Shown here one piece after another: positions 38,213-49,475 of a stretch of DNA of 64,000 nt (position 1 is the stretch's first letter; every line of letters begins with the position of its first letter). The DNA lies in the NCBI RefSeq assembly GCF_009727065.1, contig NZ_WNLP01000007.1:62001-126000 (forward strand). The letters run 5' to 3'. Position numbers and translations under genes: made by a program. The stretch comes from Bifidobacterium canis. Lineage in GTDB: Bacteria > Actinomycetota > Actinomycetes > Actinomycetales > Bifidobacteriaceae. A model generated the notes under the pieces. The model did no database searches and had not been told where the DNA came from. It saw only the letters and a program-made list of their open reading frames with translations.

Positions 38213-38289
38213 TATTTTCGTTAGATACACGGCAACACCGCACACTGAGCAATTCACCAATTCACATCAAAAATAAAAGAAATCTCTGT

Positions 38290-40251
38290 ATGAAATCGTC
38301 ACCACTACGCGCCGCCGTCACCGCGGGCATCGCCGCACTTGCCGCTCTCTCACTGGGCGTCAGCGCGGGCACTACCATACGCGCGAATCTTCCGGAGCAA
38401 ACGAGTGTTGGCGATCTCAGCTCGCAGTATGAGGGAGATAATCTTTTTCTGGTGAAAGACTCCGACGCGCGCTCACGCCGCATGTATGTCGTGCCCGCGT
38501 CGAACGCGCAGGCCAAAAGTTCGCATATATTACTCGACGGCGCGCTGCCGTGGTCGTTCACCGCGAGCTACACGCTCGACGGGCCAGATGTGACCGCGGA
38601 GAAGATCAATGGAGCCAGCGGGCTCGTGGGCGTGCACGTGAACGCGAAAACAAACGACTGGATCGCGCAGAACGTGCAGCAGTTTGCTAGTAGTATGCGC
38701 CTGTTCGTGTTCTTCTCGATGCCGGCGCAAGCGGTCAGCGACGTGTCGGCAGACAGCAATGTGGCTGTTGTGCGCGACGGCAACACGATTTATGCCGGCG
38801 CGAGTGCTGCGCCGGGCTCGACGCTCGACTTCCACGTGTATGCCGAAGCGAAGAATTTTTCGATGAGTCCGCTCGTGCTCGTCGCGCTGCCGAAATCTGC
38901 GGCGAGCACGTATGCGAATGAGTTGCGCGAGCTGGCGAGCCAGTCGGCGCAACTCATCAACACGGTGACCGGAGAGAATGCCGACGATGCGAACGCGAAA
39001 CTGATCGCCGAGCTCACGCAGTTGCGTGATCATGAGCGCGAACTTGCCGACGCGCAGATCAAGGAAACGGACGCCGCACATAAGAAGGCATTCCATGACT
39101 ATATGAGCGCGTATGTGGGCTCATATACGACGCATTTGAGCGGTTCCGTCGGCAATTCCACACAATTGACCGCGTTGATGGGAACGGCGGGCGAATTGAG
39201 CGGGGATACGCCGGTCGCCAAGGCGGTGACGAATCTCGCTTCGGCGGTGAACGCGCGCAGTGACGCCTACCAGCACATCGGCGCGGCGAATGAAGTGGAT
39301 TGGATTATTCGCCGCATTCGTCAGCAGGGCACGCAAGGGTTGACTTCAGAACTTGCGCAGCGCGCCGGCACGAACTCGCGTGAGGGGACGAGCGGTTACT
39401 CCGCCGGGCAGAAACAGTTGTCGTCTGCGATGATTCCGTATTCGATGGCATATACCGATGCGTATACGGCCAATCTCAACACGTTGACCGGCGGTGACGT
39501 GAGCAAAGCGCAGGGCGCGGCACAAGAGGCCATCGCGAAGACCGACAGTCAATTCGATTCGAATCAGACGCTCAAAGACGATCAGGCGAAGGTCGACGCT
39601 GCGATGGAGTCGCTCGCGCTGGCTCGCGAACATACCGGCGCGGCGAGTGCCGACAGGCAGATTTCGTTGCGTTTCGCCACGCAATTCGCTGATTCCGGCG
39701 AGAATTCTTCGACGAACTCGTTCGGCGCCACGGCGATGTCGGAGCAGACGTATCGTGACTGGTGCGCGCATTCGATCGGTGGCATGATCGAGCAGAATCG
39801 TGACAAGGCGATTGCGAAGGCGCGCACCGATGAGCAGCAGAAGCAGTCCGCTGATGGCGGGTCTCAGGATTCACTGGTTGTGGCTTCGAACAACGATGCC
39901 TCTGCCGATGTGAACAAGTTCGCCGGTTCCGCAGCTGCCGGACTTGGCGTAAAAAGCGTTGGTGGCAGTTCGAGCGACAGCTCATCTTCACAGTCAAGCG
40001 ATACGACGTCTCGCATTCCTGAAAGCGAGCGTTTGGCCACGCAGCTCGGCGTCTCCGACTTGGCGAGCAATCTGATTCTGCACGCGAACCCGTCCGAGAT
40101 TCTCGGCGAAACGGTGCAGATTGGGCAGGCGCAGGCGTTGCTCGAGCATGGTGCGACGATGTGCACGAATGGTGGCACACTGGCGAAGGAAGTCGACTCG
40201 GATGCGGCGAACCATTGGCCCGATCTGCGCATCGTCATCGTCAACCAATAG
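38290..40251 (+). CDS. Secreted protein resembling the ectodomain of YhgE/Pip proteins
   Basis: About 653 residues. The start at 38290 gives a signal sequence (LRAAVTAGIAALAALSLGVS). The segment GALPWSFTASYTLDGPDVTA, with ASGLVGVHVN after it, resembles the conserved N-terminal part of YhgE/Pip membrane proteins. The rest is Ala/Ser/Gln-rich and largely helical, with a Ser-rich linker (SSSDSSSSQSSDTTS). Full-length YhgE/Pip proteins end in several membrane helices; I see none here, and the C-terminus (WPDLRIVIVNQ) is soluble. So it is either a secreted ectodomain-only relative or a distinct family. Function unknown. Followed directly by a palindromic element and the convergent rho gene. Confidence 0.6.
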   Translation: MKSSPLRAAVTAGIAALAALSLGVSAGTTIRANLPEQTSVGDLSSQYEGDNLFLVKDSDARSRRMYVVPASNAQAKSSHILLDGALPWSFTASYTLDGPDVTAEKINGASGLVGVHVNAKTNDWIAQNVQQFASSMRLFVFFSMPAQAVSDVSADSNVAVVRDGNTIYAGASAAPGSTLDFHVYAEAKNFSMSPLVLVALPKSAASTYANELRELASQSAQLINTVTGENADDANAKLIAELTQLRDHERELADAQIKETDAAHKKAFHDYMSAYVGSYTTHLSGSVGNSTQLTALMGTAGELSGDTPVAKAVTNLASAVNARSDAYQHIGAANEVDWIIRRIRQQGTQGLTSELAQRAGTNSREGTSGYSAGQKQLSSAMIPYSMAYTDAYTANLNTLTGGDVSKAQGAAQEAIAKTDSQFDSNQTLKDDQAKVDAAMESLALAREHTGAASADRQISLRFATQFADSGENSSTNSFGATAMSEQTYRDWCAHSIGGMIEQNRDKAIAKARTDEQQKQSADGGSQDSLVVASNNDASADVNKFAGSAAAGLGVKSVGGSSSDSSSSQSSDTTSRIPESERLATQLGVSDLASNLILHANPSEILGETVQIGQAQALLEHGATMCTNGGTLAKEVDSDAANHWPDLRIVIVNQ

Positions 40252-40256
40252 ATCTT

Positions 40257-40384
40257 ATTGTGCTGGTGGGGATATAAAACCTCTTACGCACTCAGATACC
40301 TGGTTGGGAAAACCGCTATTTTCCAACGAAAAATGGTTTTCGATATCTGGTGCTGTGAAGGTTTTATATCCCCACCAGCGAAAT
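40257..40384. repeat. Palindromic intergenic element, family A, copy 3
   Basis: 128 bp with 26-bp terminal inverted repeats (40257-40282 and 40359-40384, two mismatches) containing TGCTGGTGGGGATATAAAAC. The core AAAACCGCTATTTT is at 40309-40322, followed by CCAACGAAAAA, in the same orientation as copy 1. It fills the gap between two convergent genes, starting 5 bp after one stop and ending 17 bp before the other. Confidence 0.87.
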
Positions 40385-40401
40385 GGGCAACGAAATAGTT
40401 G

Positions 40402-42411
40402 CTAGTTGTTGCCGTTGTTCAGCGAGTTATTCCCCTGCTGAACGATGGCCTTCAGGAAGTCGTTGTTCGTCATCGTCTTCTTCAAACGCGGAACAAGCGT
40501 CTGATATGCCTGCTCCGGTTCCAAACCGCCGAGCAGACGGCGCAGACTGTAGATGACCGGCAGTTCCTGCGGATTCGTGATAAGCTCTTCACGGCGCGTG
40601 CCCGAAGCGTTGATGTCGACGGCCGGGAACATGCGCTTGTCGGCAAGCTCACGGCTCAAGCGAAGCTCCATGTTGCCAGTGCCCTTGAACTCTTCGAAGA
40701 TCACCTCGTCCATCTTCGAACCGGTTTCCACCAGAGCAGACGAGATGATCGTCAGCGAGCCACCGTTCTCGATGTTGCGCGCGGCACCGAAGAACTTCTT
40801 CGGCGGGTAGAGCGCCTGCGCATCCACACCACCCGACAGAATGCGGCCGGAAGCCGGAGCTGCGATGTTGTAGGCGCGAGCCAGGCGAGTCATCGAATCG
40901 AGCAGCACCACCACATCCTGGCCGAGCTCCACGAGACGCTTGGCGCGCTCGATGGCGAGTTCCGCGACGATCGTGTGGTCGGAGGCCGGACGGTCGAAGG
41001 TCGACGAAATGATCTCGCCCTTGACCGTGCGCTCCATGTCGGTCACCTCTTCAGGGCGTTCGTCGACGAGCACGACCATCAGATGCACTTCCGGATTGTT
41101 CACGGTGATCGCGTTCGCGATGTTCTGCAACGTGATCGTCTTACCGGCCTTAGGAGGCGACACGATCAGACCACGCTGACCCTTGCCGATAGGCGACACG
41201 ATGTCGATCAGGCGTCCGATCAGGCGGTTCGGCGTCGTTTCCATGCGCAGACGCTCGTCTGGGTACAGTGGCGTCAGCTTGCTGAAGCTCGGGCGATCCT
41301 GAGCCTCTTCAACGCTCAATCCGTTGATCAGGAAGATCGACTGCAGCGGCATGAACTTCTGGCGCTGGTTACGGCGGTCGCCCTCATGCGGGGCACGAGT
41401 GTAGCCGCGCACGGCGTCGCCCTTGCGCAGGCCGTACTTCTTGATCTGCCCCATCGACACATAGATGTCGTTCGGTCCAGGCAGGTAGCCGGACGTGCGG
41501 ATGAACGCATAAGAGTCGAGCACGTCTACGATGCCACCGACTTCGACGAGATCTTCGGTGTTGTCGCGATTGTCACGAGTATTGCGGTCGTCGTTGCGTC
41601 CGCGACGTTCGTTGGCATTGTCGTTACGATCATTACGATCATTGCGTTCGTTACGATCATCACGATCCGCACGATTACGGCGATGCGGGCGATCCTCATG
41701 CTCGTTGCGATCGTTGCGAGATGCACGTTCATTGCGGTCATTGGAGCGATCGTTATGATCACCGCGCTCGTTGCGATCGTTACGTTCGTTGCGACGCGGA
41801 CGGCGATGTGTACGCTCCTCGGGCTCCTCGGCATCAGCTTTGAGCGGCAGCGACGAAAGAATATCGTCGAGCTCCTGCTTCGTCTCGTCATCGCCAGCGG
41901 TCTTCGCCGCTTCACGGCGACGCAGCGGCAACGGCTCGTTGAGCACACGGCGACGTCCACGCACATGCTCGCCGCGCTCCGGCAGCGGCAGTGAATCCAG
42001 CAGTTCCGCAGTATCAGCGGTCTTCTTCTCAGTCTTACCGGCAGTCTCGCGCTCCGGCTCACTCTGACGATGCTTTCCGCGAACACGACGGGTGCGAATC
42101 TGCGTCATCTCTTCTTCAGCAGGAAGCGCGGCGTATTCCTTGCTCTCACCATCCGACTTCTCTTCAGCGGTCTGAGCTTGTGCGGTCTTGGTGTGCGCTG
42201 CCTTTGCGCGCACGGTTCTCTTCGGTTTGACAGCATTGTCTGCAGCAGTGTCAGTTGCCTGCGTGAGAGGAGCCTGATTGGTGCGCGCAGTCTCAATCGC
42301 AGTCACCAATTCGCCTTTGCGCATCCCCGAAACTCCGCGCAGACCCATCTGCTTGGCGAGTTCCTTGAGCTCAGGCAGCTTCATTTCAGTTAGATTTGGG
42401 CTATCGGCCAC
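40402..42411 (-). CDS. rho: Transcription termination factor Rho with a polar low-complexity insert
   Basis: 669-residue hexameric RNA-dependent helicase that ends transcripts. GTG start at 42411 with GGAAGG upstream. The N-terminal helical domain ([20 protein letters not shown]) is followed by roughly 230 residues of charged, low-complexity sequence, including dense repeats of Asn, Asp, Arg and Glu ([20 protein letters not shown]). The RNA-binding fold ([20 protein letters not shown]) and the ATPase core follow (Walker [25 protein letters not shown] loops). Such inserts occur in actinobacterial Rho and can strengthen RNA binding. The insert DNA is a degenerate short repeat (about 41580-41800). 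Single gene. Confidence 0.97.
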   Translation of the reverse strand: MADSPNLTEMKLPELKELAKQMGLRGVSGMRKGELVTAIETARTNQAPLTQATDTAADNAVKPKRTVRAKAAHTKTAQAQTAEEKSDGESKEYAALPAEEEMTQIRTRRVRGKHRQSEPERETAGKTEKKTADTAELLDSLPLPERGEHVRGRRRVLNEPLPLRRREAAKTAGDDETKQELDDILSSLPLKADAEEPEERTHRRPRRNERNDRNERGDHNDRSNDRNERASRNDRNEHEDRPHRRNRADRDDRNERNDRNDRNDNANERRGRNDDRNTRDNRDNTEDLVEVGGIVDVLDSYAFIRTSGYLPGPNDIYVSMGQIKKYGLRKGDAVRGYTRAPHEGDRRNQRQKFMPLQSIFLINGLSVEEAQDRPSFSKLTPLYPDERLRMETTPNRLIGRLIDIVSPIGKGQRGLIVSPPKAGKTITLQNIANAITVNNPEVHLMVVLVDERPEEVTDMERTVKGEIISSTFDRPASDHTIVAELAIERAKRLVELGQDVVVLLDSMTRLARAYNIAAPASGRILSGGVDAQALYPPKKFFGAARNIENGGSLTIISSALVETGSKMDEVIFEEFKGTGNMELRLSRELADKRMFPAVDINASGTRREELITNPQELPVIYSLRRLLGGLEPEQAYQTLVPRLKKTMTNNDFLKAIVQQGNNSLNNGNN

Positions 42412-42546
42412 TTTGACTTACCTTCCCTAGGCCACACGCATACTGGCGCTTTGTGGCAGAAAAAGAATATTGAACCGCTCAATGGCGTTCAGATGATTCA
42501 TATGATTTGAATACAAAACACAAGGTACATCACCATCGCGACGAAA

Positions 42547-42594
42547 TGCGAAGCGCGCGCCCACGATATGAATATCGTAAGCGCGCGCTTCGCA
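42547..42594 (-). terminator. Terminator after the FAD protein gene
   Basis: 14-bp GC-rich outer stem (42547-42560 with 42581-42594) with an extra inner 7-bp stem, about 25 bp after the stop codon at 42618, followed by TTTCGTC on the minus strand. Confidence 0.75.
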
Positions 42595-42617
42595 TACAAT
42601 CTGTTTGTTTTTATGCT

Positions 42618-44219
42618 CTACTTGGTCTCATGATATGCCTTGTCGGTGTTCACTGACCACACATTGTTCTTCGACGTCTTGTGCGTGCGAATATTATCGA
42701 CCGCCTCGATCGCCGTGGCCATCGAATGATCCATGTTGTTGTAGCGGTGCTGGCCGTTACGACCCACGCAATAGAGGTTGCCAAAGGAGTCGAGGTATTC
42801 GATGAGCTCCGGCATCTGATCATAAGTGTCGAAGTAGGCAGGGTATGCCTTCTTCACGCGTTCGCGGTGAGAATCGATCACGTCGTCGGGGCCTGAGATC
42901 ACGCCCATGCGAGTCATTTCGTGAATGGCGAACTTCGTGGCGTCTTCATCGCTCATGTTCCAGAACGCGTCACCTTCTTCACAGAAGTACTCCAAACCGA
43001 TCCACACCGTGTTGTCAACGTCTTTGACGAGGTACGGGCTCCAGTTGTTGAAGATCTGCAGGCGACCGACCTTGTAGCCGGGGTCCTGCACGTAGATCCA
43101 GCAATCCGGCACGATAGGCGGGTTGCCGAGCGTTGGAATATCGGTGGTGTTCTTGAGCTTCAGGTGCTTGACAAGCAGACCAACGGTCACGAAGTCACGG
43201 TATGGCAGTCCCTCGGCGATCTCTTTCATGTCGCTCGGAGCCGGTTGCTTCTCCGTGTCCATTGCCTCAACCAGATCCTTGACCGGCATCGACGAGATGA
43301 ACTGATCCGCTTCCAGCGTCTCCTCAGTGCCGTCCGAATGCTTGACGAGCACCGATGCGATCTGGCCATCGTCACCGCGATTGACGCCGACCACTTTTGC
43401 GCCGGTGACCACCTTGACGCCCTTGGCCTTGCAGTTGTCTTTCACCGTCTCCCACAGCTGCCCTGGGCCGAGCTTCGGGTACCAGAACTCTTCGATCAGC
43501 GAAGTCTCCACCTCGCTGTTGTCGCGCTTCTTCGGCAGCATCTTCTGCACGGCGTTCTTCAACACACCCATGATCGAGAGGCCCTTGACGCGCTGCGAAC
43601 CCCAGTCGGCGGAGATGACCGACGGGTGGCGGCCCCACAGCTTCTCGGTGTAGCCTTCGAAGAACATCGAATAGAGCTTGCGGCCGAAACGGTTGATGTA
43701 GAAGTTCTCGAGATTATCTTCCGGCAGCTTGTGCACCATCGACTTGAGGTACGAGAAGCCGGCCTGAATGGTGAGCTTCGGCCCCATCGCCTTCAGCGTG
43801 TTCGCCGACAACGAGATCGGGTAGTCGAGGAAGTGCTTGTTCCAGTAGATGCGCGACACACGATGGCGCTTGAGCATCACCTTGTCGGTTTGCTCCGGAT
43901 CCGGTCCGCCCGGCGTCAGCTCATGGGCGTCCTCGCGGCCAAGCTTCTTGTCATCATACGATGGAGCACCCTGCAACGGCAGCGTGTCTTCCCACCACTG
44001 CATGATGCGGTCGTCTTTCGAGAAGAAACGGTGGCCGCCGATATCCATGCGATTACCGTTGTGCTTCACGGTGCGCGCGATGCCGCCGAACTCTTCGGTC
44101 TCCTCGAGAACCGTCACATTGTATGCGTTCGATCCGTCTTTGACCAGTTCCCAAGCGGCAGTCAGGCCCGCAGGGCCAGCACCGATAATAACAACTGATT
44201 CCGGTTCGTTTGTAGACAC
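42618..44219 (-). CDS. FAD-dependent oxidoreductase of the UDP-galactopyranose mutase/protoporphyrinogen-oxidase-like fold
   Basis: 533 residues. I chose the GTG at 44219, nine bases after AAGGAG, instead of the upstream ATG. The N-terminus is a textbook FAD-binding fold ([20 protein letters not shown], then [20 protein letters not shown] and [10 protein letters not shown]). Further: [40 protein letters not shown], and the C-terminal FAD contact [20 protein letters not shown]. This set is common in bacterial NAD(P)-binding proteins annotated as UDP-galactopyranose mutase-like or amine-oxidase-like, which act in cell-envelope glycan synthesis. The exact substrate is not certain. Downstream of the GNAT and DUF2469 genes, with a 160-bp gap and its own terminator. 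Confidence 0.8.
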   Translation of the reverse strand: MSTNEPESVVIIGAGPAGLTAAWELVKDGSNAYNVTVLEETEEFGGIARTVKHNGNRMDIGGHRFFSKDDRIMQWWEDTLPLQGAPSYDDKKLGREDAHELTPGGPDPEQTDKVMLKRHRVSRIYWNKHFLDYPISLSANTLKAMGPKLTIQAGFSYLKSMVHKLPEDNLENFYINRFGRKLYSMFFEGYTEKLWGRHPSVISADWGSQRVKGLSIMGVLKNAVQKMLPKKRDNSEVETSLIEEFWYPKLGPGQLWETVKDNCKAKGVKVVTGAKVVGVNRGDDGQIASVLVKHSDGTEETLEADQFISSMPVKDLVEAMDTEKQPAPSDMKEIAEGLPYRDFVTVGLLVKHLKLKNTTDIPTLGNPPIVPDCWIYVQDPGYKVGRLQIFNNWSPYLVKDVDNTVWIGLEYFCEEGDAFWNMSDEDATKFAIHEMTRMGVISGPDDVIDSHRERVKKAYPAYFDTYDQMPELIEYLDSFGNLYCVGRNGQHRYNNMDHSMATAIEAVDNIRTHKTSKNNVWSVNTDKAYHETK

Positions 44220-44380
44220 GATGAGAATCTCCTTATGTGGAATACCGGGATGCCAGAACGCTTCATGCGCCGGCCAATGCATATACAGTATGCAGTGCTA
44301 TATCGAATTTTATATGCCACTAGTCTACCGACTGCCGTGACTTATGTTCATCGACGAACAATCGGTAATGGGTGACATTG

Positions 44381-44695
44381 TTATTGCATATCGTCAGGAA
44401 TGTCGATGTCTGTTTGCTGCACTTCCTCGACGTTCACATCTTTGAATGTCACAATGCGCACATTCTTGACGAAGCGACTGGAACGGTATACGTCCCACAC
44501 CCATGCGTCGGAAAGCTGCACGTCGAAATACACGTCCTGCCCTGCCGAACGCACGTTGAAATCGACTTTGTTCGCCAAATAAAAACGGCGTTCGGTCTCA
44601 ACCACGTACTTGAACAGTTTGATCACATCACGGTATTCGCGATACAGCGACAGCTCGGCATCGGTCTCGTAGTTATCTAGATCTTCTGCGCTCAT
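44381..44695 (-). CDS. DUF2469 conserved actinobacterial protein
   Basis: 104-residue soluble protein that matches the DUF2469 family throughout (MSAEDLDNYETDAELSLYRE, VVETERRFYLANKVDFNVRS, DAWVWDVYRSSRFVKNVRIV, TFKDVNVEE). The family is almost confined to Actinobacteria and has no assigned function. It starts 9 bp after the GNAT-domain gene stop, with GAAGAG upstream, so both are probably co-transcribed. Confidence 0.88.
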   Translation of the reverse strand: MSAEDLDNYETDAELSLYREYRDVIKLFKYVVETERRFYLANKVDFNVRSAGQDVYFDVQLSDAWVWDVYRSSRFVKNVRIVTFKDVNVEEVQQTDIDIPDDMQ

Positions 44696-44704
44696 GCTTG
44701 TGCG

Positions 44705-45751
44705 TTACTCTTCTTTCGAATCGTCGGACGTGTCGCGCGAAGTCATGCGGTCATGCCCGAGACGACGCCACCAAGCCTTCTTCGACTGGTTGCGCTCCTC
44801 GTTGTTGTATGGCCACGAATTATTCTCGCTGTCTACGTTGTCTTGTGCGATGCGAGCCGAATCGGAGCGAATCTTGTCTGCCATCGATGCGTCCGCATTG
44901 CTGTGTTTGCCGTCATCCTGCTGATGTTCTTTGGCGTCTCCCGTCAACGGCTGCTTGCGGATAGCCACCGAATGCTGATGTAGCAGCAGCGCCTTCTCCA
45001 TGCCAGGATTCGTGATGATCGCATGCATGCCGAAGGCGTCCATCGCCTGCACCGGGTCATATTCGTCAGCCAACGTGTCAAGCACATTGAGATCTTGGTA
45101 TTTGTTGTTGTGATTGTCCCACAACGCATCGCGAGACGTGCCCGAGAGCACGAATCCGAGCGACTGATACACCGAGAACGAACGCGTGTTCTTTTCGGGA
45201 ACGGCGACCCAGATGCGGTGCAAACCGAGGCCTTCTGGCTCGTCGGCGAAACCGTAGGTCATCACGCGAGGCATTGCGTCACGCGAGTACCCGCGTCCGC
45301 GGAACTCCTTGCCAAGAATCACTTGGATGCGTGCGGAGCGAGCCCAGCCGTCAACGTCAATCAAGAAGATCATGCCGATGAACTCAGTGGCGTTGTTGCG
45401 ATTCACCGGCTCGTCATCATGGCCTTCAGGCACAGTGAGCATCGACCAGGCAATGGTACGGCGAGATTCCGGATCCCCCACACCGGAATCGGATGCTTCG
45501 ATGCCCTCACTCCATGCCTGCGAACGACGCACCCATGCATGCACGGCTGCGCGTTCGGCGACGCGATCCTTGCCGGTGATGCCGGAAGCGTTCACGTAGG
45601 CGTCCAGTTGATCCATTGCCGGCAGATCATTTGGCGACGCCGGGCGCAAATACACCATTTCTCCCAAGATCTCGGGAATCGAAATACGCGATGGCAATTC
45701 ACGTGAGCGTGCGGTTTCGTCCCCCGACTTTCCGTCCACTACAGTTGTCAT
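44705..45751 (-). CDS. GNAT-family N-acetyltransferase with a disordered C-terminal extension
   Basis: 348 residues. The ATG at 45751 follows AGGA at proper spacing. The acetyltransferase fold spans about 30-210 (VYLRPASPNDLPAMDQLDAY, FIGMIFLIDVDG, the acetyl-CoA loop region GKEFRGRGYSRDAMPRVMTY, FSVYQSLGFVLSGTSRDALW). This resembles the RimJ/RimL group that acetylates protein N-termini. The last 100 residues are polar and probably disordered (DAKEHQQDDGKHSNADASMA), an unusual addition. Substrate unknown. Same transcription unit as DUF2469. Confidence 0.82.
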   Translation of the reverse strand: MTTVVDGKSGDETARSRELPSRISIPEILGEMVYLRPASPNDLPAMDQLDAYVNASGITGKDRVAERAAVHAWVRRSQAWSEGIEASDSGVGDPESRRTIAWSMLTVPEGHDDEPVNRNNATEFIGMIFLIDVDGWARSARIQVILGKEFRGRGYSRDAMPRVMTYGFADEPEGLGLHRIWVAVPEKNTRSFSVYQSLGFVLSGTSRDALWDNHNNKYQDLNVLDTLADEYDPVQAMDAFGMHAIITNPGMEKALLLHQHSVAIRKQPLTGDAKEHQQDDGKHSNADASMADKIRSDSARIAQDNVDSENNSWPYNNEERNQSKKAWWRRLGHDRMTSRDTSDDSKEE

Positions 45752-45937
45752 GTCCATTCCTGTCTGTGATGACGGGGCTCGTCCCCCATCTTTCAACCTA
45801 TATATGCTACCTTAGCTCGCCTATCTTTTCAACGCACTCGACCGTAAGTATGAGCTTTGTGTATGCATGGCATTCAGCCTGCTCTTTTACTGTCAACCAC
45901 GCAGGTACTCGTGCGAAAAGATCGGGTGAAGCGCGCA

Positions 45938-45974
45938 AAGGAGGGCGGCGCAGACATCTGCAACCGCCCTCCTT
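45938..45974 (-). terminator. Terminator after gatB
   Basis: 11-bp perfect stem (45938-45948 with 45964-45974), about 30 bp after the gatB stop. A long loop and the sequence TTTGCGCGC follow on the minus strand. Confidence 0.7.
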
Positions 45975-46003
45975 GAGCCATATAGCGAACTATGCGCCGA
46001 GCA

Positions 46004-47503
46004 TCAGCCCTTGATCTTCTCCATGACGATCTTCGTGACCGCCTTGGCATCGGCCTGGCCCTTCGTAGCGCGCATCACAGCACCGATGATTGCACCCATC
46101 GGCTTCATGTTGCCGCTCTTGAGCTTCTCCACGACGTCTGGGTTCGCAGCCATTGCCTCGTCAACGGCGGTCTGAAGCATACCGTCATCGGAAACGACCT
46201 TGAAGCCGTGCTTCTCGACGATCTCGGCAGGCGTGCCTTCGCCCTTGAGCACGAGCGCGACGGTCTGCTTGGCGAGCTTGTCGTTGAGCTTGCCGTCGGC
46301 GATGAGCTTCTCGACGTCAGCGACTTCCTGCGGCGTGACCGGCAGCTCTTCCAGCGAGATGCCTTGGTTGTTCGCTTCACGCGACAGCTCACCGAGCCAC
46401 CACTTCTTCGCGCCGGCAGGCGTTGCACCGAGCTTGACAGTCTCCTCGATCAGATCGAGGGCGTCGGCGTTGATCACGTCACGCATCTCGACATCGCTGA
46501 ACTTCCACTCGTCCTTCAGGCGGTTGCGGCGTTCACGTGGCATCTCCGGCATCTCGGCCTTCATCTTCTCGATGCGGTCGTTCGTGATGTGCAGCATCAC
46601 GAGATCGGGATCCGGGAAGTAGCGGTAGTCATCGGCGTCGGACTTCACACGACCGCCAGCGGTCGCCTGTGCAGCCTCGTCCCAGTGACGGGTCTCCTGC
46701 AGAATCTCACCGCCATCATCCAGAATGGCGGCCTGACGACGAATCTCATACTGAATCGTGCGCTCGATGCCACGGAACGAGTTCACGTTCTTCGTCTCAG
46801 AACGCGTGCCGAACGGATCGGACGGGTCACGGCGCAGCGACACGTTCACGTCGGCGCGCATATTGCCCTGCTCCATGCGAGCATGCGAAATGTTCAGCGC
46901 ACGCACGATGTCGCGGATGGCGCGCATGTATGCGCCAGCGATTTCCGGACCGCGATCGCCAACGCCGGTGATCGGCTTCGTGACGATCTCGATCAGCGGA
47001 ACGCCTGCACGGTTGTAGTCGACGAGCGAGTGGTCGGCGCCTTCGATGCGGCCGTCGGCACCGCCGACGTGCGTGTTCTTGCCGGCGTCATCCTCGATGT
47101 GGGCGCGCTCGATCGGCACACGGAAAATCGTGCCGTCTTCGAGCTCGACGTCGAGGTAGCCCTCGCCATTCGTCGGCTTGTCGTACTGCGAGATCTGGTA
47201 GTCACGCGGCATATCTGGGTAGAAGTAGTTCTTACGCGCGAACTGGCTCCACTCGTTGATCTGGCAGTGCAACGCCAAACCGAGCTTGATCGCATAATCA
47301 ACCGCGGTCTCGTTGATCACCGGTAGCGAGCCAGGCAAGCCGAGGCTCACTGGGGTGAGCTCGGTGTTCGGTTCAGCGCCGAACGAGATCGGAGCCGGGC
47401 AGAACAGCTTCGTGCGAGTGCTCAGCTCAACATGGGTTTCCAAGCCGATAACGGGATCGAATTCCTTGACGGCTTCGGAATATTTCATCAACTTTTCAGC
47501 CAT
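46004..47503 (-). CDS. gatB: Asp-tRNA(Asn)/Glu-tRNA(Gln) amidotransferase subunit B
   Basis: 499-residue tRNA-binding and kinase subunit of the GatCAB complex, which corrects Glu-tRNA(Gln) and Asp-tRNA(Asn) to the amidated forms. The start at 47503 follows GGAGGAAA. Signature elements: [88 protein letters not shown], and the C-terminal YqeY-like helical domain. Last gene of gatCAB, 21 bp after gatA. Confidence 0.97.
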   Translation of the reverse strand: MAEKLMKYSEAVKEFDPVIGLETHVELSTRTKLFCPAPISFGAEPNTELTPVSLGLPGSLPVINETAVDYAIKLGLALHCQINEWSQFARKNYFYPDMPRDYQISQYDKPTNGEGYLDVELEDGTIFRVPIERAHIEDDAGKNTHVGGADGRIEGADHSLVDYNRAGVPLIEIVTKPITGVGDRGPEIAGAYMRAIRDIVRALNISHARMEQGNMRADVNVSLRRDPSDPFGTRSETKNVNSFRGIERTIQYEIRRQAAILDDGGEILQETRHWDEAAQATAGGRVKSDADDYRYFPDPDLVMLHITNDRIEKMKAEMPEMPRERRNRLKDEWKFSDVEMRDVINADALDLIEETVKLGATPAGAKKWWLGELSREANNQGISLEELPVTPQEVADVEKLIADGKLNDKLAKQTVALVLKGEGTPAEIVEKHGFKVVSDDGMLQTAVDEAMAANPDVVEKLKSGNMKPMGAIIGAVMRATKGQADAKAVTKIVMEKIKG

Positions 47504-47524
47504 AATATCTGTTTTCCTCCGCTA

Positions 47525-49063
47525 TCAGTTGTTCAGGGAATCGAGCCATGGCGTCTTGAGCGACTGCCAGATCGGGCCGTTCCACTCGTCTTGCAACGCC
47601 GCTTCGAGAGCTGCTGCCGGCTTATACATCACTTCGTCACGCTGCTGTGGGGCGATGAACTGGATGCCAGTCGGCAGGCCGTCGTCGGAGAGACCGGACG
47701 GGATGCTCATGGCGGGGACGCCGGCGAGGTTCGCCGGGATGGTGGCGATATCGTTCATATACATCGCCAGCGGGTCGTCCATCTTCTCACCGAACTTGAA
47801 TGCGGTGCTCGGGCTGGTCGGGGAGATCAGCACGTCTGCCTGTTCGAACGCCTTCTTGAAGTCGTCGATGATGAGCGTGCGCACCTTCTGTGCGGAGCCG
47901 TACCAAGCATCGTAGTAGCCTGCGGACAGCGCATAAGTGCCGAGAATGATGCGGCGCTTGACTTCGTCGCCGAATCCGGCCTCACGCGTGTAGGCCATCA
48001 TGTTCGCCGCGGTCTGAGCCACATCTGCCGGCGGCATGACGCGCAAACCGTAGCGCATGCCGTCATAACGAGCCAGATTCGAGCTGACCTCGGACGGCAT
48101 GATGATGTAGTAAGCGCCGAGTGCGTACTTGAAGTGCGGGCAGGAGACCTTGACGACCTCAGCACCCATCTCCTCGAGCTTCTTGACGGCTTCATTGAAG
48201 CGGGCTTCAACGCCGGGCTGGTAGCCTTCGCCACCGAGCTCCTCGACCAAGCCGACCTTCATGCCTTTGAGGTCACGGTTCATGCCTTCGCGAGCAGCCT
48301 TGACCATCGGGCGCGGGCCTTCCGGAATCGACGTGGAGTCACGCTTGTCGTGGCCACCGATGATCTCTTGCAGCAGTGCGGAATCGAGCACGGTGCGAGA
48401 CACAGGGCCGATCTGGTCGAGCGAGGAGGCCATGGCGATCGCGCCGAAACGAGAAACACCGCCATAGGTTGGCTTGACGCCGACCGTGCCGGTCAAGGCA
48501 CCCGGCTGGCGAATCGAGCCACCGGTATCGGTACCGAGTGCAAGCGGGGCTTCGAAGGAGCCGACCGCAGCTGCGGAACCGCCACCGGAACCACCTGGAA
48601 CGCGCTCGGCATCCCATGGGTTCGACGTGTGCTGGAATGCGGAGTGCTCGGTGGATGAACCTTGTGCAAATTCGTCGAGATTCGTCTTGCCGAGCAGCGG
48701 CATGTGGGCGGCCTTGAGCTTCTCGATCACAGTGGCGTCGTATGGCGGCACCCAGCCTTCGAGAATGCGGGAGGCTGCTGTGGTCTCAATGCCCTTGGTG
48801 ACGATCATGTCTTTGATAGCAATCGGTACGCCGGCGAGTTCAGGCAGTTCGGCCTTCTCGTCGTCGCTCAGATTGTCGAAAGCATCGGCCTGTTCGAGAG
48901 CGGTTTCGCCGGCGACTTTCAGGAATGCCTTGATGGTGGGTTCGGCTGCGTCGATGACTTCGAGCTCGGCGTTCACGAGGTCGCGGCTCGACACTTCTTT
49001 CTTGCGCAGCAGTTCGGCCATCTGCACGGCAGACAGCTTGACCAGTTCGTTCGTATCGGTCAT
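47525..49063 (-). CDS. gatA: Asp-tRNA(Asn)/Glu-tRNA(Gln) amidotransferase subunit A
   Basis: 512-residue amidase subunit that releases ammonia from glutamine for the transamidation. The start at 49063 lies one base after the gatC stop and is preceded by GGGGGAGGAG. The Ser-cisSer-Lys catalytic set is visible: Lys in GVPIAIKDM, the glycine/serine loop [13 protein letters not shown], and the nucleophile Ser in [10 protein letters not shown]. The following [11 protein letters not shown] is also typical. Confidence 0.97.
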   Translation of the reverse strand: MTDTNELVKLSAVQMAELLRKKEVSSRDLVNAELEVIDAAEPTIKAFLKVAGETALEQADAFDNLSDDEKAELPELAGVPIAIKDMIVTKGIETTAASRILEGWVPPYDATVIEKLKAAHMPLLGKTNLDEFAQGSSTEHSAFQHTSNPWDAERVPGGSGGGSAAAVGSFEAPLALGTDTGGSIRQPGALTGTVGVKPTYGGVSRFGAIAMASSLDQIGPVSRTVLDSALLQEIIGGHDKRDSTSIPEGPRPMVKAAREGMNRDLKGMKVGLVEELGGEGYQPGVEARFNEAVKKLEEMGAEVVKVSCPHFKYALGAYYIIMPSEVSSNLARYDGMRYGLRVMPPADVAQTAANMMAYTREAGFGDEVKRRIILGTYALSAGYYDAWYGSAQKVRTLIIDDFKKAFEQADVLISPTSPSTAFKFGEKMDDPLAMYMNDIATIPANLAGVPAMSIPSGLSDDGLPTGIQFIAPQQRDEVMYKPAAALEAALQDEWNGPIWQSLKTPWLDSLNN

Positions 49064-49064
49064 A

Positions 49065-49397
<333 letters not shown>

Positions 49398-49475
49398 CTA
49401 AGCTAAAATCTGTTGCATGTTACTGAGGGTAGCTCTCTACCCGTGGACTACATATTATGCAAACATGAGGAAACA

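Noticed and set aside
41526-41830. CRISPR-like short repeats
   Set aside because: The repeats are degenerate, have no unique spacers and lie inside the rho reading frame.
40399-41994. 531-codon plus-strand frame opposite rho, with Ile/Thr repeats
   Set aside because: Produced by the Asn/Asp/Arg repeat DNA of rho read in the other strand.
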